Shown: positions 1-10,020, numbered from the stretch's first letter. The stretch: DNA of 39,186 nt from Hyphomonadaceae bacterium (GCA_027485145.1 JAIXRO010000087.1:1-39186), one strand, 5' to 3'. Made by a program: numbers and translations. Notes: a model not told the origin generated them from the sequence alone.

Positions 1-397
1 AGGCCACGCGGCCAACCGAACGGTCGACCAGCAGCGAGCAGTAAAGCTCGCGGGCAATGTCCGCACCGTCTTCGATATAGAGGCGATTGACCTGCTTGCC
101 GGCTTCGCCCGTCTGGGCGGTGACCAGCGTGTTACCGAGCATGTCCTTGACGTTGGCGACCACTTCGTCGATCGACTTCGCCAGGCGCACGCCGCCCTTG
201 GCGTCGGGGCCGAGTTCCTTGAACTTGCCCTTGCCACGGCCACCGGCGTGGATCTGGCTCTTGACCACATACAGCGGGCCGGGAAGCTTGGCAGCGGCAG
301 CAGCCGCTTCGTCCGCGGTGAAAATCGCCACCCCGTCCGCGACAGGCGCACCATAGCTCTTCAGCAGAGCCTTCGCCTGATATTCATGAATATTCAT
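1..397 (-). CDS. sucC: Succinyl-CoA ligase (ADP-forming) beta subunit, 3' part missing
   Basis: Cytoplasmic TCA-cycle enzyme that makes ATP (or GTP) from succinyl-CoA together with the alpha subunit SucD. About 132 N-terminal residues are present, and the rest lies beyond the window start. The start is the ATG at 395-397, giving MNIHEYQAK, the standard opening of SucC. The N-terminal ATP-grasp region is recognisable, with [14 protein letters not shown] around residues 45-58 (nucleotide-binding glycine-rich loop) and [14 protein letters not shown] near the cut end. It lies 34 nt downstream of mdh on the same strand, the usual alphaproteobacterial mdh-sucC(D) order, so the two are probably cotranscribed. 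Identity is clear and only completeness is unknown. Confidence 0.97.
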   Translation of the reverse strand, partial: MNIHEYQAKALLKSYGAPVADGVAIFTADEAAAAAAKLPGPLYVVKSQIHAGGRGKGKFKELGPDAKGGVRLAKSIDEVVANVKDMLGNTLVTAQTGEAGKQVNRLYIEDGADIARELYCSLLVDRSVGRVA

Positions 398-431
398 GGG
401 TTCTACCCTTCGGTCAGATCGTGGTTGCTGA

Positions 432-1439
<1,008 letters not shown>

Positions 1440-1496
1440 TTAAGCGGGTTTGATGCCTCATGCAAACGCATAATGCCCTAGAGTTAAGACTTTTTC

Positions 1497-1511
1497 TGCA
1501 ACTCATTCGCA
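1497..1511. promoter_or_regulatory. Possible Fur/Irr-type operator between mdh and the DsbA-family gene
   Basis: The 15-mer TGCAACTCATTCGCA is an imperfect 7-1-7 palindrome (5 of 7 arm positions pair). It resembles the alphaproteobacterial Fur-family consensus TGCAAATNATTTGCA. It lies about 100 nt upstream of mdh and 115 nt upstream of the divergent oxidoreductase gene. The similarity was judged by eye and binding is inference. Confidence 0.35.
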
Positions 1512-1624
1512 ATAGCTTTAAACTTTGTCCGAGAGCTGACGATTCTCGATTTCCGTTCCGTCAATTCTGGTTTAACCTCAACGTATAACGGCCTCACGAC
1601 AGGAAGTTGAAGGGAAACAGAAAT

Positions 1625-2284
1625 ATGAACGCCCCGACCCAATTACAGATCGATATTGTGTCAGACGTTGTATGCCCCTGGTGTGCCATCGGCTATGCCC
1701 AATTGGAGCGCGCGATCGGGAAACTGGGCGACCGCGTGGAGGTTGGCGTCCGCTGGCATCCCTTTCAGCTTGCGCCCTATCTCCCGCCGGAAGGTCAGAA
1801 TGTCGCGGACTATACCAAGGAACGTTACGGCGCGACGCCGGAGCAATCATCCTCCAGCCGTACCCGCATTACCGATGCCGGCAAGGAATTGGGCCTCGAG
1901 TTCAATTTCTCGGCCAACAGCCGCATCTACAACACCCGCCGCGCGCACAAACTTCTGACTTGGGCAGGCGAGACAGGCGGGCAAACCGCGCTCAAAAAGG
2001 CGTTCTTCCAAGCTTATTTCACCGAACAGCAGAATGTGAGCGACGACGAGGTTCTGCTCGATGCGGTCGAAACCGCCGGGCTGGACCGCGCCGCCGCCGC
2101 CACCGCGCTCGACGATCCACGCTATGACGCCGTCGTAGATGCTGAACTTGCCTATTGGCTCGACCAGAACATCAGCGGCGTCCCGGCCTTCATCGTCAAC
2201 GGCAAATATATGATTCCCGGCGCGCAGGACGCCGATACGTTCGTGCGCGTGTTGGAAAAGGTGATGGAGAAGGAGGCGGCTTAG
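1625..2284 (+). CDS. DsbA-family oxidoreductase (FrnE-like)
   Basis: Thioredoxin-fold protein of 219 residues with a CPWC redox motif at Cys17-Cys20 and a cis-proline loop near the C terminus (SGVPAFIVNGKY). The helical insert between them is typical of the FrnE/2-hydroxychromene-2-carboxylate isomerase-like DsbA branch. No signal peptide is visible, so it probably acts in the cytoplasm as a disulphide oxidoreductase or isomerase. The substrate cannot be told from sequence. The ATG at 1625 is preferred over an in-frame TTG at 1607, because an AGGGA ribosome-binding site precedes the ATG and family members start near this point. It converges on the M20 peptidase gene with only 3 nt between stop codons. 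Confidence 0.85.
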   Translation: MNAPTQLQIDIVSDVVCPWCAIGYAQLERAIGKLGDRVEVGVRWHPFQLAPYLPPEGQNVADYTKERYGATPEQSSSSRTRITDAGKELGLEFNFSANSRIYNTRRAHKLLTWAGETGGQTALKKAFFQAYFTEQQNVSDDEVLLDAVETAGLDRAAAATALDDPRYDAVVDAELAYWLDQNISGVPAFIVNGKYMIPGAQDADTFVRVLEKVMEKEAA

Positions 2285-2287
2285 CCC

Positions 2288-3664
2288 CTACCCCGCCAAC
2301 GCCTTCACAATGTCGTGCCAATGGTCGAGCTCCCCATTGAAGCTTTTGACTGGGATGCGTTCATCCTTGCCGTGCGCGCGCTCATCATCGGGTGAGATGA
2401 TCCAAGCACCAGACACGCCGTAGACGGGAATCCCGACCGAGCGGAAGAACAGGCCGTCGGTAGCGCCTGTCGACATTTGCGGTGTCAGGTCCACGCCCGG
2501 GTGGCGCTTGCGGATCGAGTCCGTCACAGCCTTGATAACGTCTGGACGCAGGGGAGATGGCGGAGATGGACGCGCTTCAGCAACAGGTTCAACGCTCACG
2601 TCGCGGCCGACCGTCTGCTGAAGTTCATCCTGCACGGCCTTTGCTTCCACGCCGGGGAAGATACGGCAATTGACCATCGCCTTGGCCATCTGCGGCAAGG
2701 CGTTGTCGGCATGGCCGCCTTCCAGCCGCGTTGCGACACAGCGGGTGCGGGTCTGCGCGACTTCCAGCGGGCTGGCTTCGATGATGTCGGCAGCCTCGCC
2801 ATCCTTCTCATTGGCGAGCCAGCGGCGCATCGCATCGCCCAGCGCCCCCTTTTCTTGCTTCTGCCGATATTGGAAATAAGCGCGCGTCGTTTCATTCAGG
2901 ATTGGCGTGAAACGGTGCGATTCCACCTTCTTCAACGCCGTCGCCAGATCATAGATCGCATTATCAGGACGCGGGCGGGAACTGTGACCGCCGGGGTTCC
3001 GCGCGGTCAGCCAAAAGCTCTGATACATTTTTTCCGACGTCTGGATGCCAAAGCCAAGCGGCTTCATGTCCTTCGTAAAGGCCCCGCCCCCGGCATCAGC
3101 ATTCAGCGCATATTCCGCATCCACCAGATCGCGCCATTCGGTTGCTGCACGCAGCGCGCCATTACCCGTCGTTTCCTCGTCACCCGTAAACAGAATGATG
3201 ATGTCCCGCTTGGGCTTGAAGCCTTCGGCCTTCAACCAAAGCAGCGAGCTCGCGATGGCAGCAATGCCCGATTTCATGTCGATCGCGCCGCGGCCGTAAA
3301 GATAGCCGCCCTCTTCTACCATCTTGAAAGGATCGCGCGGCCAATCTTCACGCTTGGCTTCGACTACATCCATATGGCCGAGCAACAGGATGGGCTTTTT
3401 GGTCGGCTTGCCGTCCGCCTTCCAGCGCACGATCATCGATTGGGTGCCGTCATGGTCCTTCACCACGACATCCTTGATGCCCGCTGCCTCGAACTGGCCC
3501 TTCAAATAGGAAACCAACTTCTTCATTTCTTCCGGGCGCGATTCCGTCGTCGGAATGTTGATCGCCGTTTCAAAAATTTCGAGGCCCTTGGCGTGCCAAT
3601 CCGGCGCTGCGAGTGCCGGCGTAGCCATGGCGATGGCGGAAACAGCGAGAAGAAGACGGCGCAT
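2288..3664 (-). CDS. Secreted M20/M28-type zinc metallopeptidase
   Basis: 458 residues with an N-terminal signal peptide (MRRLLLAVSAIAMATPALA, cleavage about residue 19-20), so it is periplasmic or secreted. M20 landmarks are visible: His97 in LLLGHMDVV, Asp129 in YGRGAIDMKSG (bridging metal ligand), Glu163-Glu164 in GDEETTGNG (general base and ligand), and a dimerisation insert with GGHSSRPRPDNA. It likely hydrolyses small peptides or N-acyl amino acids. The ATG at 3662-3664 is preceded by AAAGGGG and begins the signal peptide, so the 25 extra in-frame upstream codons are not part of the gene. It is transcribed away from the deacetylase gene. Confidence 0.9.
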   Translation of the reverse strand: MRRLLLAVSAIAMATPALAAPDWHAKGLEIFETAINIPTTESRPEEMKKLVSYLKGQFEAAGIKDVVVKDHDGTQSMIVRWKADGKPTKKPILLLGHMDVVEAKREDWPRDPFKMVEEGGYLYGRGAIDMKSGIAAIASSLLWLKAEGFKPKRDIIILFTGDEETTGNGALRAATEWRDLVDAEYALNADAGGGAFTKDMKPLGFGIQTSEKMYQSFWLTARNPGGHSSRPRPDNAIYDLATALKKVESHRFTPILNETTRAYFQYRQKQEKGALGDAMRRWLANEKDGEAADIIEASPLEVAQTRTRCVATRLEGGHADNALPQMAKAMVNCRIFPGVEAKAVQDELQQTVGRDVSVEPVAEARPSPPSPLRPDVIKAVTDSIRKRHPGVDLTPQMSTGATDGLFFRSVGIPVYGVSGAWIISPDDERAHGKDERIPVKSFNGELDHWHDIVKALAG

Positions 3665-3770
3665 CAGAAACCCCTTTTGTTGTTCTGCTTCAACGATAAC
3701 CGGTCTGACTGCGCTTGTCGAAGGGTGGATTGGTAACAAAATGGGAAGCTGTTGACGCTATCACACCCTC

Positions 3771-4730
3771 ATGGCGACGCAGGTCTTCATCAGTTGCGAT
3801 ACCGAATTGTCGGCCCTGCTCTATCAGCGCGGGGCAAGCGCACGTGCGAACTACGACGCCTCGATCACTGGGCGCACGACAGCGGGTGACTATGGCATCG
3901 GCTGGCAGATGGACCGGCTGGAGGCACATGGCCTGAAAGGCGTGTTCTTCGTCGATCCCATGCCCGCACTGGTCCACGGTCGACAGATCGTGACGGACAT
4001 TGTCGGCCCAATCCTGTCCCGGGGCCATGAAGTGCAATTGCACGTCCATACTGAATGGCTCGATTTTGCGCCGACAAACCCGTTTGCGCCCTTAAGTGGA
4101 CATTCCATTGCCGACTTTCCGGCAGATGCTCAAAAAGGCATTCTTGCCCTTGCGCGCGATCTGGTGGTTGATGGCGGTGCGCCGACGCCCACGGCCTTCC
4201 GCGCGGGCAATTATGGCGCCGATGACAACACACTTCATGCACTCGCGGGACTCGGGATCATTTGGGATACCAGCCTCAACCCCGTTTACCTTGGGTCGGA
4301 ATGCCGCATCTCTCTCCCGCGTGAAACCATCAACGCCACTCCGCATTGCGGCGTGACAGAGCTTCCGGTCAGCACGCTCTATGATCGACCCGGACATTTG
4401 CGGCCGGCGCAAGTTTGCGCCTTATCTTCGCGGGAGATGTTCGCGCTCCTCGATCATGCGGCGCGCACAAAGCAGGCGCACGTCATGATCGTCTGCCACA
4501 GCTTTGAGATGCTGTCCCGTGACCGGCAACGGCCCAACCGCTTAGTGATGGACCGGTATGAGGCGCTGTGCGCCCATGTCAGCCAACACGCGGCACTGGA
4601 AAGTGGCGTGTTTTCCGAAGTCAAACCTTCGTTGGCCGGCCCAGCCGCGCATCTGCCGCCTAATCTGCTGCGCACCGGATGGCGCTATGTCGAGCAGGTA
4701 TGGGCACAGGCGAGGTACGAACGGGCATGA
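3771..4730 (+). CDS. Polysaccharide deacetylase-family protein
   Basis: 319 residues. The NodB-like carbohydrate esterase fold is suggested by SCDTE (Asp10, catalytic base position), HEVQLHVHTEW (metal-binding His at about 86, 91 and 93) and RAGNYGAD (about 144-151, motif 3 Arg). No signal peptide is evident, so it probably acts on a cytoplasmic or lipid-linked precursor. The downstream ATP-grasp gene starts inside its stop codon (ATGA), indicating translational coupling. Together with the phosphatase and GNAT genes this looks like a small polysaccharide or envelope modification set. The exact substrate is unknown. Confidence 0.82.
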   Translation: MATQVFISCDTELSALLYQRGASARANYDASITGRTTAGDYGIGWQMDRLEAHGLKGVFFVDPMPALVHGRQIVTDIVGPILSRGHEVQLHVHTEWLDFAPTNPFAPLSGHSIADFPADAQKGILALARDLVVDGGAPTPTAFRAGNYGADDNTLHALAGLGIIWDTSLNPVYLGSECRISLPRETINATPHCGVTELPVSTLYDRPGHLRPAQVCALSSREMFALLDHAARTKQAHVMIVCHSFEMLSRDRQRPNRLVMDRYEALCAHVSQHAALESGVFSEVKPSLAGPAAHLPPNLLRTGWRYVEQVWAQARYERA

Positions 4731-5971
4731 CCGGCCTGCCGCCTGTTCTCCTCCTCGGCATCGACACGCCTATTGGGTTGTGCGTCATGCGGGAATTGGG
4801 CCGCCACGGTGTTCCCGTCTTCGGCATTGGCAAAACCGCGCGGTCGATTGGCGCTGCAAGCCGATATTGCACGCAGTTCCACGTGCGTGGGAAAGGGCCG
4901 CTGAAGGACTGGCTGCCCGCGCTTGTGGAAAAGACCGGCGCCGCAGCCCTCATGGCAATCTCAGAAGGTGATCTTATCCAACTGGCCGACATGCCGGAGC
5001 AGATCGGCCCCTGCCGCGTGCTGACACCGCGCAGGGCTGCGCTTGACCTTGTGCTCGACAAAGAGCGTACGCTTGCTCTTGCGCGGGAATGGGGCATCGA
5101 AACACCCGTCAACTACACCGGTACACCCGACCGATGGCCTGTTGTCCTCAAATGGGCAGACCCCATGCAGGTCCAGCCTGCACTAGAAGCGGCAGGCATT
5201 TCCTTCCTGAAGGCAGAGATTGTGCACTCGGCAGCGCAGCTTGAAAAGTCGCTCGCCCGCTATGCCTCCCTTGGCATCAAGCCGTTGGTGCAAAGCTATG
5301 CCTCAGGACGCGGGCTTGGCCGGATGTTCTACCGCCATAAGGGGGAAACAACCCTCTTCTTCCAGCACGAGCGCTTGCACGAATGGCCCCCCGAGGGCGG
5401 CGTCTCCACGATGTGCCAGTCCCTCCCGGCCAGCCTTCATCAGCAGCGCAAGGCGCGGTCTGAAGCGTTCCTAAACAAGATCGGCTGGGAAGGCCCGGCG
5501 ATGATCGAATATCGCTATGATCCTGTCACAAAGCAGTTCGTTCTTATGGAGATCAACGGACGCTTTTGGGGCAGCTTGCCACTTGCCAGTTCAGCCGGAG
5601 CAGAATTCGGATGGGAGCATTACCGCCGTCACATTCTTGGTGAGACGAAAGACGCCCCTGCATGGAAAGCGGGCATCCGCGCGCGATACATGATCCCCGA
5701 AACACGCCGTCTCATCAAGCTGTTTGCCGCGCGATCCGCCCATGTTGATCCGCATGCACGCTTGCGCCGCTGGCAAAGTCTCTGGCGCTGGCTATCAGGG
5801 TTCTTAGATCCCAAAATGCATTATTATGTGTTTGCGACAGATGATCCCGGCCCGTTCTTCCGCGACATGGCAAACATCATCCGTTCAATCGTGCCGCTGG
5901 ACAAAGTGTTTCCAGCCGATCGAGTGCGGCATCAATCCTCTGAAAGCAGGCCGCATAATAAGCTAGGCTGA
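4727..5971 (+). CDS. ATP-grasp domain protein (carboxylate-amine ligase-like)
   Basis: 414 residues. It has an N-terminal preATP-grasp Rossmann segment (VLLLGIDTPIGLCVMRELGRHG), a central lysine-containing ATP-binding part (VVLKWADP), and a metal/ATP-binding end MEINGRFWGSLPLA near residue 275. The last 120 residues are helical and less typical. ATP-grasp ligases join a carboxylate to an amine or thiol. In this setting it may modify a polysaccharide or its precursor, which is inference. The start is the ATG at 4727, which overlaps the deacetylase stop by 4 nt. The last 95 nt overlap the convergent phosphatase gene. Confidence 0.82.
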   Translation: MTGLPPVLLLGIDTPIGLCVMRELGRHGVPVFGIGKTARSIGAASRYCTQFHVRGKGPLKDWLPALVEKTGAAALMAISEGDLIQLADMPEQIGPCRVLTPRRAALDLVLDKERTLALAREWGIETPVNYTGTPDRWPVVLKWADPMQVQPALEAAGISFLKAEIVHSAAQLEKSLARYASLGIKPLVQSYASGRGLGRMFYRHKGETTLFFQHERLHEWPPEGGVSTMCQSLPASLHQQRKARSEAFLNKIGWEGPAMIEYRYDPVTKQFVLMEINGRFWGSLPLASSAGAEFGWEHYRRHILGETKDAPAWKAGIRARYMIPETRRLIKLFAARSAHVDPHARLRRWQSLWRWLSGFLDPKMHYYVFATDDPGPFFRDMANIIRSIVPLDKVFPADRVRHQSSESRPHNKLG

Positions 5972-6434
5972 GACCATAGGGGTCGTGCAGATGCGGCGTG
6001 CCCGCAAAACTGCCGAGCAGCAGGCGCGGCGTTTGGGCCAGATGTGGCAACGCTCTCAGCGCGGCCAGTTGCCGGACTTCCATGGCAAGCAGCAGGTCTC
6101 CGGGTTCCGCTTTGAACCGGCCCGCCTCCGTCGCCAGGTGGCCGGAAAGATCCAGTCCTCCTCGAGATGCAATCTGGATCGCAGCCGGATCAGCCTCACG
6201 ACCCTGATCGGCTGAAACCCCGCAAGATGCCGCCGCCAATCCTCGCCGGCGTGCTGCAGCGTCTGCATAAGCGCTGCGGCTGATATTTCCACGACAGACA
6301 AAGACAAATCTGCGGACACTGCCCATGTCCAACGGCGGGAGCACATCAATACCCGCCCAATGCTGAGGATAGGACAGCAACAGGCGCAGAAAACCACGTG
6401 TTGTCCCGAAGCGGCTGTCAATCAGTTGCGGCAT
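5877..6434 (-). CDS. Low-molecular-weight protein tyrosine phosphatase family protein
   Basis: 185 residues. The P-loop CRGNISRS (Cys47-Arg53, C-x5-R) and the general-acid Asp151 in HDPYG identify the LMW-PTP/arsenate reductase fold. In bacteria these phosphatases commonly pair with tyrosine kinases that control exopolysaccharide export, which fits the neighbouring deacetylase and ATP-grasp genes. The protein carries about 40 residues before the P-loop strand, longer than the roughly 10 of classic LMW-PTPs. The ATG at 6434 is supported by GGAGG just upstream. Its 3' end overlaps the ATP-grasp gene antisense by 95 nt. Confidence 0.87.
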   Translation of the reverse strand: MPQLIDSRFGTTRGFLRLLLSYPQHWAGIDVLPPLDMGSVRRFVFVCRGNISRSAYADAAARRRGLAAASCGVSADQGREADPAAIQIASRGGLDLSGHLATEAGRFKAEPGDLLLAMEVRQLAALRALPHLAQTPRLLLGSFAGTPHLHDPYGLSLAYYAACFQRIDAALDRLETLCPAARLNG

Positions 6435-6504
6435 GTCGCCTCCGAGCCTTTCAAGTGCTCAGTGTGACCACAATTCAGGACCCGACCACAAGGGATAGGG
6501 CGAG

Positions 6505-7416
6505 TCATGGCCGCAACAGTTTTCTGAGCATAGGTTTGATCCCCATTCGTTGCGCCAGAGAGCTGGCCTGTCCGACCGCTGCGTTGAACAGCTTATGCTG
6601 CCTGAGAAGGATATGGTTCCGGAGTTCAGAACGAAGAACGAAGACTGTCGCACATGCGGCCTGATGCGTGCCGAACAACGCTTTGTGGGGGCCATCCCCT
6701 TCCGTAAAATCGAAATAGCGAAAGCGCCGTTCCGCGAATAAGGCCTCAAGAGCCTGCATCTGCAGAACCGTCCCCGGTGAGAGATGCGCATGTGTTTGAT
6801 CATAGCCGAGGTACGCATAGACAAGAACATCGCCGTCCACCGGAAGGTAGAGATAGGCGATCGCACGACCGGACAGATACAGGATATAGGCCCGCAAATC
6901 GTCGGATTTGGCAAGTTGCCCAGCTTTGCACCTGAACAATTCATCGTCCGGCAGGGACGCGTTTGGCAATCTGGCTTGATATGTCTCGCGCGCAAGGGGT
7001 AGCGCATCTGCAAAGAAGGCCGGAAGGTCCTCCGGCCTATGAAAGGTCCGGATATCCAACGTGCCCCCACTCGCTTCCGCCAGCTTGCGGGCCTTGCGCG
7101 CAAGAGTCGCCCGTGTCTTAGAAGAAAACTGGGCGAGATAGCCGTCATACCATGATGACATGTCGATGTAATGGCGAGGATAAAACTGCGGCGTCGAAGC
7201 GATCAGGCCCGGATTGCTGACCACAGACGGTAACCTATCAGCGGGAATGGACTGAAACCGATATCCATCCGCTGTCGCCGGAAGGTCAGGCCGCTGAACA
7301 TGGCTGCTGACCAATATGTCAGACAATGACCAGCCAACAGACACCAGATCGCGTTTCGCCGACCAAAGGCAGCGCGCCCCCAGCACAAAACGTATCTCGG
7401 CCTCGGCCAGGTCCAC
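6505..7416 (-). CDS. GNAT-family acetyltransferase (GNAT_6 / BcsL-CelD type)
   Basis: 303 residues. The layout matches the GNAT_6 family found in cellulose and exopolysaccharide clusters: YDGYLAQFSSKTRATLARKARKL mid-protein, then the second GNAT core with AYLYLPVDGDVLVYAYLGYDQ and a conserved FDFTEGDGPHKALFG near residue 240. It likely transfers an acyl group to a sugar or amino-sugar precursor. The start is GTG at 7416, preceded at 6 nt by GGAGG, which decides for GTG. It lies 67 nt downstream of zapE on the same strand and 70 nt upstream of the phosphatase gene, so the two may form one unit. Confidence 0.8.
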   Translation of the reverse strand: MDLAEAEIRFVLGARCLWSAKRDLVSVGWSLSDILVSSHVQRPDLPATADGYRFQSIPADRLPSVVSNPGLIASTPQFYPRHYIDMSSWYDGYLAQFSSKTRATLARKARKLAEASGGTLDIRTFHRPEDLPAFFADALPLARETYQARLPNASLPDDELFRCKAGQLAKSDDLRAYILYLSGRAIAYLYLPVDGDVLVYAYLGYDQTHAHLSPGTVLQMQALEALFAERRFRYFDFTEGDGPHKALFGTHQAACATVFVLRSELRNHILLRQHKLFNAAVGQASSLAQRMGIKPMLRKLLRP

Positions 7417-7483
7417 TTCGTTCCTCCAACAAAACTGCCGGAGAACCCTAGCTGGAGGCGGTTAAAATCAGTTGAAAGTGGCC

Positions 7484-8608
7484 TTAGGCGGCGGGTTCTT
7501 GCTCTCCATGGCCCAACGCAAGATAATCGAGCGACTGCATTTCCATCAGGCGGGAAACCGTGCGTTCAAATTCGAACCGACCGTCTCCCTTCTCATAGAG
7601 TTCCCCCGGCTCAGCATCAGCTGCCGCGATGAGCTTGACCTTGTTCTCATAGAGCGCGTCAATGAGCGTCACAAAGCGTGCGGCCTCGTTGCGGTTTTCA
7701 GGGCCAAGTTTGGGAATTCCAACAATGATGACGCTGTGAAAACGGCGCGCAACGGTCAGGTAATCGGTCGCGCCACGTGCTTCGGCACAGAGACGCTTGA
7801 AGGAAAAGACGGCCACGCCCTTTAGACTTTTGGGCACGTGCAATAGGCGACCGCCACCCACATCCAGCTCTTCTGAAGGCACGTTCGCCGCATCTTCGGG
7901 AGGATAGTCCGTAAGGCGAAAAAACGCCTCGCGACAGGCCTCGGTCGCCTTGATGCCAAGCGGGCTGTGCCAGGTATCGAGCCCGGCCAGTCGTTCCATC
8001 CGGTAATCGGTTGGTCCGTTCAACGGCAACACATCCAGCCGCTGTTCGATCAGCGCGATAAAGGGAAGGAAGTGCTCGCGGTTGAGGCCATCTTTATACA
8101 GGTCTTTGGGCGCGCGGTTGGACGTGGTGACAATGACAACGCCCGCTTCGATCAGGCCGGTGAACAGGCGCGACATGATCATCGCATCCGCAGAGTTGTT
8201 GACCACCATTTCGTCAAAACACAGGCATTTGGTTTCCGATGCGATTGCAGCGACAACGGGCTGGATCGGATCACCAATTTCCTTCGCCCGTTCCACACGA
8301 AGCCGTGCATGCACCTCGATCATGAATTCATGAAAATGCGCGCGGCGTTTCGCCGGGATGGTTAGGCTGGCGTGAAACAGGTCCATCAGCATGGATTTGC
8401 CGCGCCCCACGCTGCCCCAGATGTAAAGGCCGCGTGGCAATTCTTCAGATGCCTTGCCAAAAAGGCGCCCCACAAGCCCAATTTTGGGTGGATTTTCCAG
8501 TTCATGCTGAAGCTGGTTCAGCCGCGCGGCTGCGGCTTCTTGCTCCGCGTCAGGCTTCAACTCTCCCGCGGCGACAAGCTGCCGATAGCGGTCGAGCACA
8601 CTCGTCAC
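7484..8608 (-). CDS. zapE: Cell division ATPase ZapE (AFG1-like)
   Basis: 374 residues, the usual family size. A Walker A motif GSVGRGKS lies at residues 65-72 and Walker B CLCFDE around 129-133, followed by VTTSNRAPKDLYKDGLNR, a hallmark of the AFG1/ZapE family. In E. coli ZapE is an FtsZ-interacting ATPase, and the mitochondrial homologue Afg1/LACE1 acts in respiratory-complex quality control. The GTG start overlaps the thioesterase stop (GTGA), so translation is coupled. In many alphaproteobacteria zapE sits directly before mdh. Here about 6 kb separates the two. Confidence 0.93.
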   Translation of the reverse strand: MTSVLDRYRQLVAAGELKPDAEQEAAAARLNQLQHELENPPKIGLVGRLFGKASEELPRGLYIWGSVGRGKSMLMDLFHASLTIPAKRRAHFHEFMIEVHARLRVERAKEIGDPIQPVVAAIASETKCLCFDEMVVNNSADAMIMSRLFTGLIEAGVVIVTTSNRAPKDLYKDGLNREHFLPFIALIEQRLDVLPLNGPTDYRMERLAGLDTWHSPLGIKATEACREAFFRLTDYPPEDAANVPSEELDVGGGRLLHVPKSLKGVAVFSFKRLCAEARGATDYLTVARRFHSVIIVGIPKLGPENRNEAARFVTLIDALYENKVKLIAAADAEPGELYEKGDGRFEFERTVSRLMEMQSLDYLALGHGEQEPAA

Positions 8609-9078
8609 TGGCGGCGCCCTTTCCGGATGGTCGCGGCAAAAGCGCCGACCTTTTCCTCGCCCTGCACAACCAAACCCCGCAAGAAAACGAGCCGCTTTGT
8701 TTCACGCAGGACTTCAACAACCGAATCCAACGGTTGGTTCGGAACGGCCCCGCCAATGAACTGGGCGGACAAATCAAGCGTGACCGACCCCGCCATTCCT
8801 TCAATCCCGCGCATATGCCCGCAAGAAAAAATAGAGATATCCATCAACGCCAAGGTCGTGGCACCATGAACAATATCGAGCAGATTTGTGTGGCGATGTT
8901 CTGGGAACATCCGGGTCCGGACCAGATCACCTTCCAAGCGAACGAGCATTTTACCCATGACTTGGCCGTTAAAGCGACTGACATCATGAAGTTCCCAGCG
9001 GTGCCAACCGGGGTAATCCGGATCAGGCCCGTTATCGAAGGCGGCGTCTTCAACCACCTTGAGCGGACGATCTGTCAC
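8605..9078 (-). CDS. Hotdog-fold thioesterase (PaaI/YiiD-like)
   Basis: About 157 residues. The hotdog helix and active-site region NLLDIVHGATTLALMDIS matches the PaaI-type acyl-CoA thioesterase family (HGG-like segment followed by an acidic residue). The substrate is unknown. The start chosen is GTG at 9078, with GGAAAG about 8 nt upstream. An in-frame TTG at 9093 would add five residues but lacks a visible ribosome-binding site. It lies between sdhB and zapE on the same strand, and its stop overlaps the zapE start. Confidence 0.82.
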   Translation of the reverse strand: MTDRPLKVVEDAAFDNGPDPDYPGWHRWELHDVSRFNGQVMGKMLVRLEGDLVRTRMFPEHRHTNLLDIVHGATTLALMDISIFSCGHMRGIEGMAGSVTLDLSAQFIGGAVPNQPLDSVVEVLRETKRLVFLRGLVVQGEEKVGAFAATIRKGRRQ

Positions 9079-9107
9079 AGATATGCTTTCCAATTAGCCG
9101 CGTCAGC

Positions 9108-9890
9108 TTAGATGGCGCGTTCGGCAACCATCTTTTTGGTTTCCGCAATTGCCTTTGCAGGGTTGAGACCCTTGGGGCAGACATTGGCGCAGTTCATGAT
9201 CGTGTGGCAGCGATAGAGGCGGAAAGGATCTTCCAGCTCATCAAGGCGCTCACCCGTCAATTCATCACGGCTGTCGGCCAACCAGCGATAGGCCTGCAGC
9301 AGAATCGCCGGTCCGAGGAACTTGTCAGAATTCCACCAATAACTCGGGCAGCTCGTCGAGCAGCAGGCGCACAGAATGCACTCATAGAGGCCATCCAGCT
9401 TCGCGCGGTCTTCCGGTGACTGAAGGCGCTCCTTGCCCGAAGGCGTGGTCGTCTTGGTTTTCAACCAAGGCTCAATGGAAGCGTACTGCGCGTAGAAGTG
9501 CTTAAAGTCAGGCACGAGGTCCTTAATGACCTCCATGTGCGGCAGCGGCGTGATCTGGACGTCGCCCTTGCAGTCTTCAATCGCCTTTGTGCAGGCCAAG
9601 GTGTTGGTGCCGTCAATGTTCATCGAGCACGATCCGCAAATGCCTTCACGGCAGGAACGGCGGAACGTCAAAGACGAATCTTGCTCAGACTTAATCTTGA
9701 TCAGCGCATCAAGGACCATCGGACCGCAGGTATCGAGATCGACCTCAAAATTGTCATAGCGCGGGTTTTCCCCACTATCAGGATCATAACGATAGACCTT
9801 GAACGATTTCGGACGCGTCGCGCCCTCGGCCTTATGGGCCTTTCCGTTCTTGTTGATCCTGCTGTTTGCCGGAAGGCGAAACTCAGCCAT
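9108..9890 (-). CDS. sdhB: Succinate dehydrogenase iron-sulphur subunit
   Basis: 260 residues. It transfers electrons from the flavoprotein SdhA to ubiquinone in complex II. All cluster motifs are visible: CREGICGSC with a downstream Cys for 2Fe-2S (about residues 70-95), [12 protein letters not shown] for 4Fe-4S, and [17 protein letters not shown] for 3Fe-4S. The ATG at 9890 is preceded by AGGGG at 8 nt, so the in-frame TTG at 9896 is not the start. sdhC, sdhD and sdhA are not upstream, because the neighbouring gene is divergent. sdhB therefore leads its own unit with the thioesterase and zapE genes. Confidence 0.97.
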   Translation of the reverse strand: MAEFRLPANSRINKNGKAHKAEGATRPKSFKVYRYDPDSGENPRYDNFEVDLDTCGPMVLDALIKIKSEQDSSLTFRRSCREGICGSCSMNIDGTNTLACTKAIEDCKGDVQITPLPHMEVIKDLVPDFKHFYAQYASIEPWLKTKTTTPSGKERLQSPEDRAKLDGLYECILCACCSTSCPSYWWNSDKFLGPAILLQAYRWLADSRDELTGERLDELEDPFRLYRCHTIMNCANVCPKGLNPAKAIAETKKMVAERAI

Positions 9891-10020
9891 TGTCAAAACC
9901 CCTGAATCAAGTTGAGTTTGCGATTAGCGGGATGAACCCACGCGTCAACCTCTTGTGTTTGATTTGTCACTGCAATGCGTCCTTGCATGGGTACACACCA
10001 GATGTCACTTGGGGAAGGAG

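Noticed and set aside
2477-3736. 419-codon plus-strand open frame opposite the M20 peptidase
   Set aside because: Fully antisense to a gene with signal peptide and catalytic motifs; no recognisable protein sequence.
9971-9987. TGCAA-N7-TTGCA inverted repeat between sdhB and the DUF418 gene as a Fur or other operator
   Set aside because: The 7-nt spacing does not fit the Fur-family 7-1-7 form, and one short repeat at this length is expected by chance.
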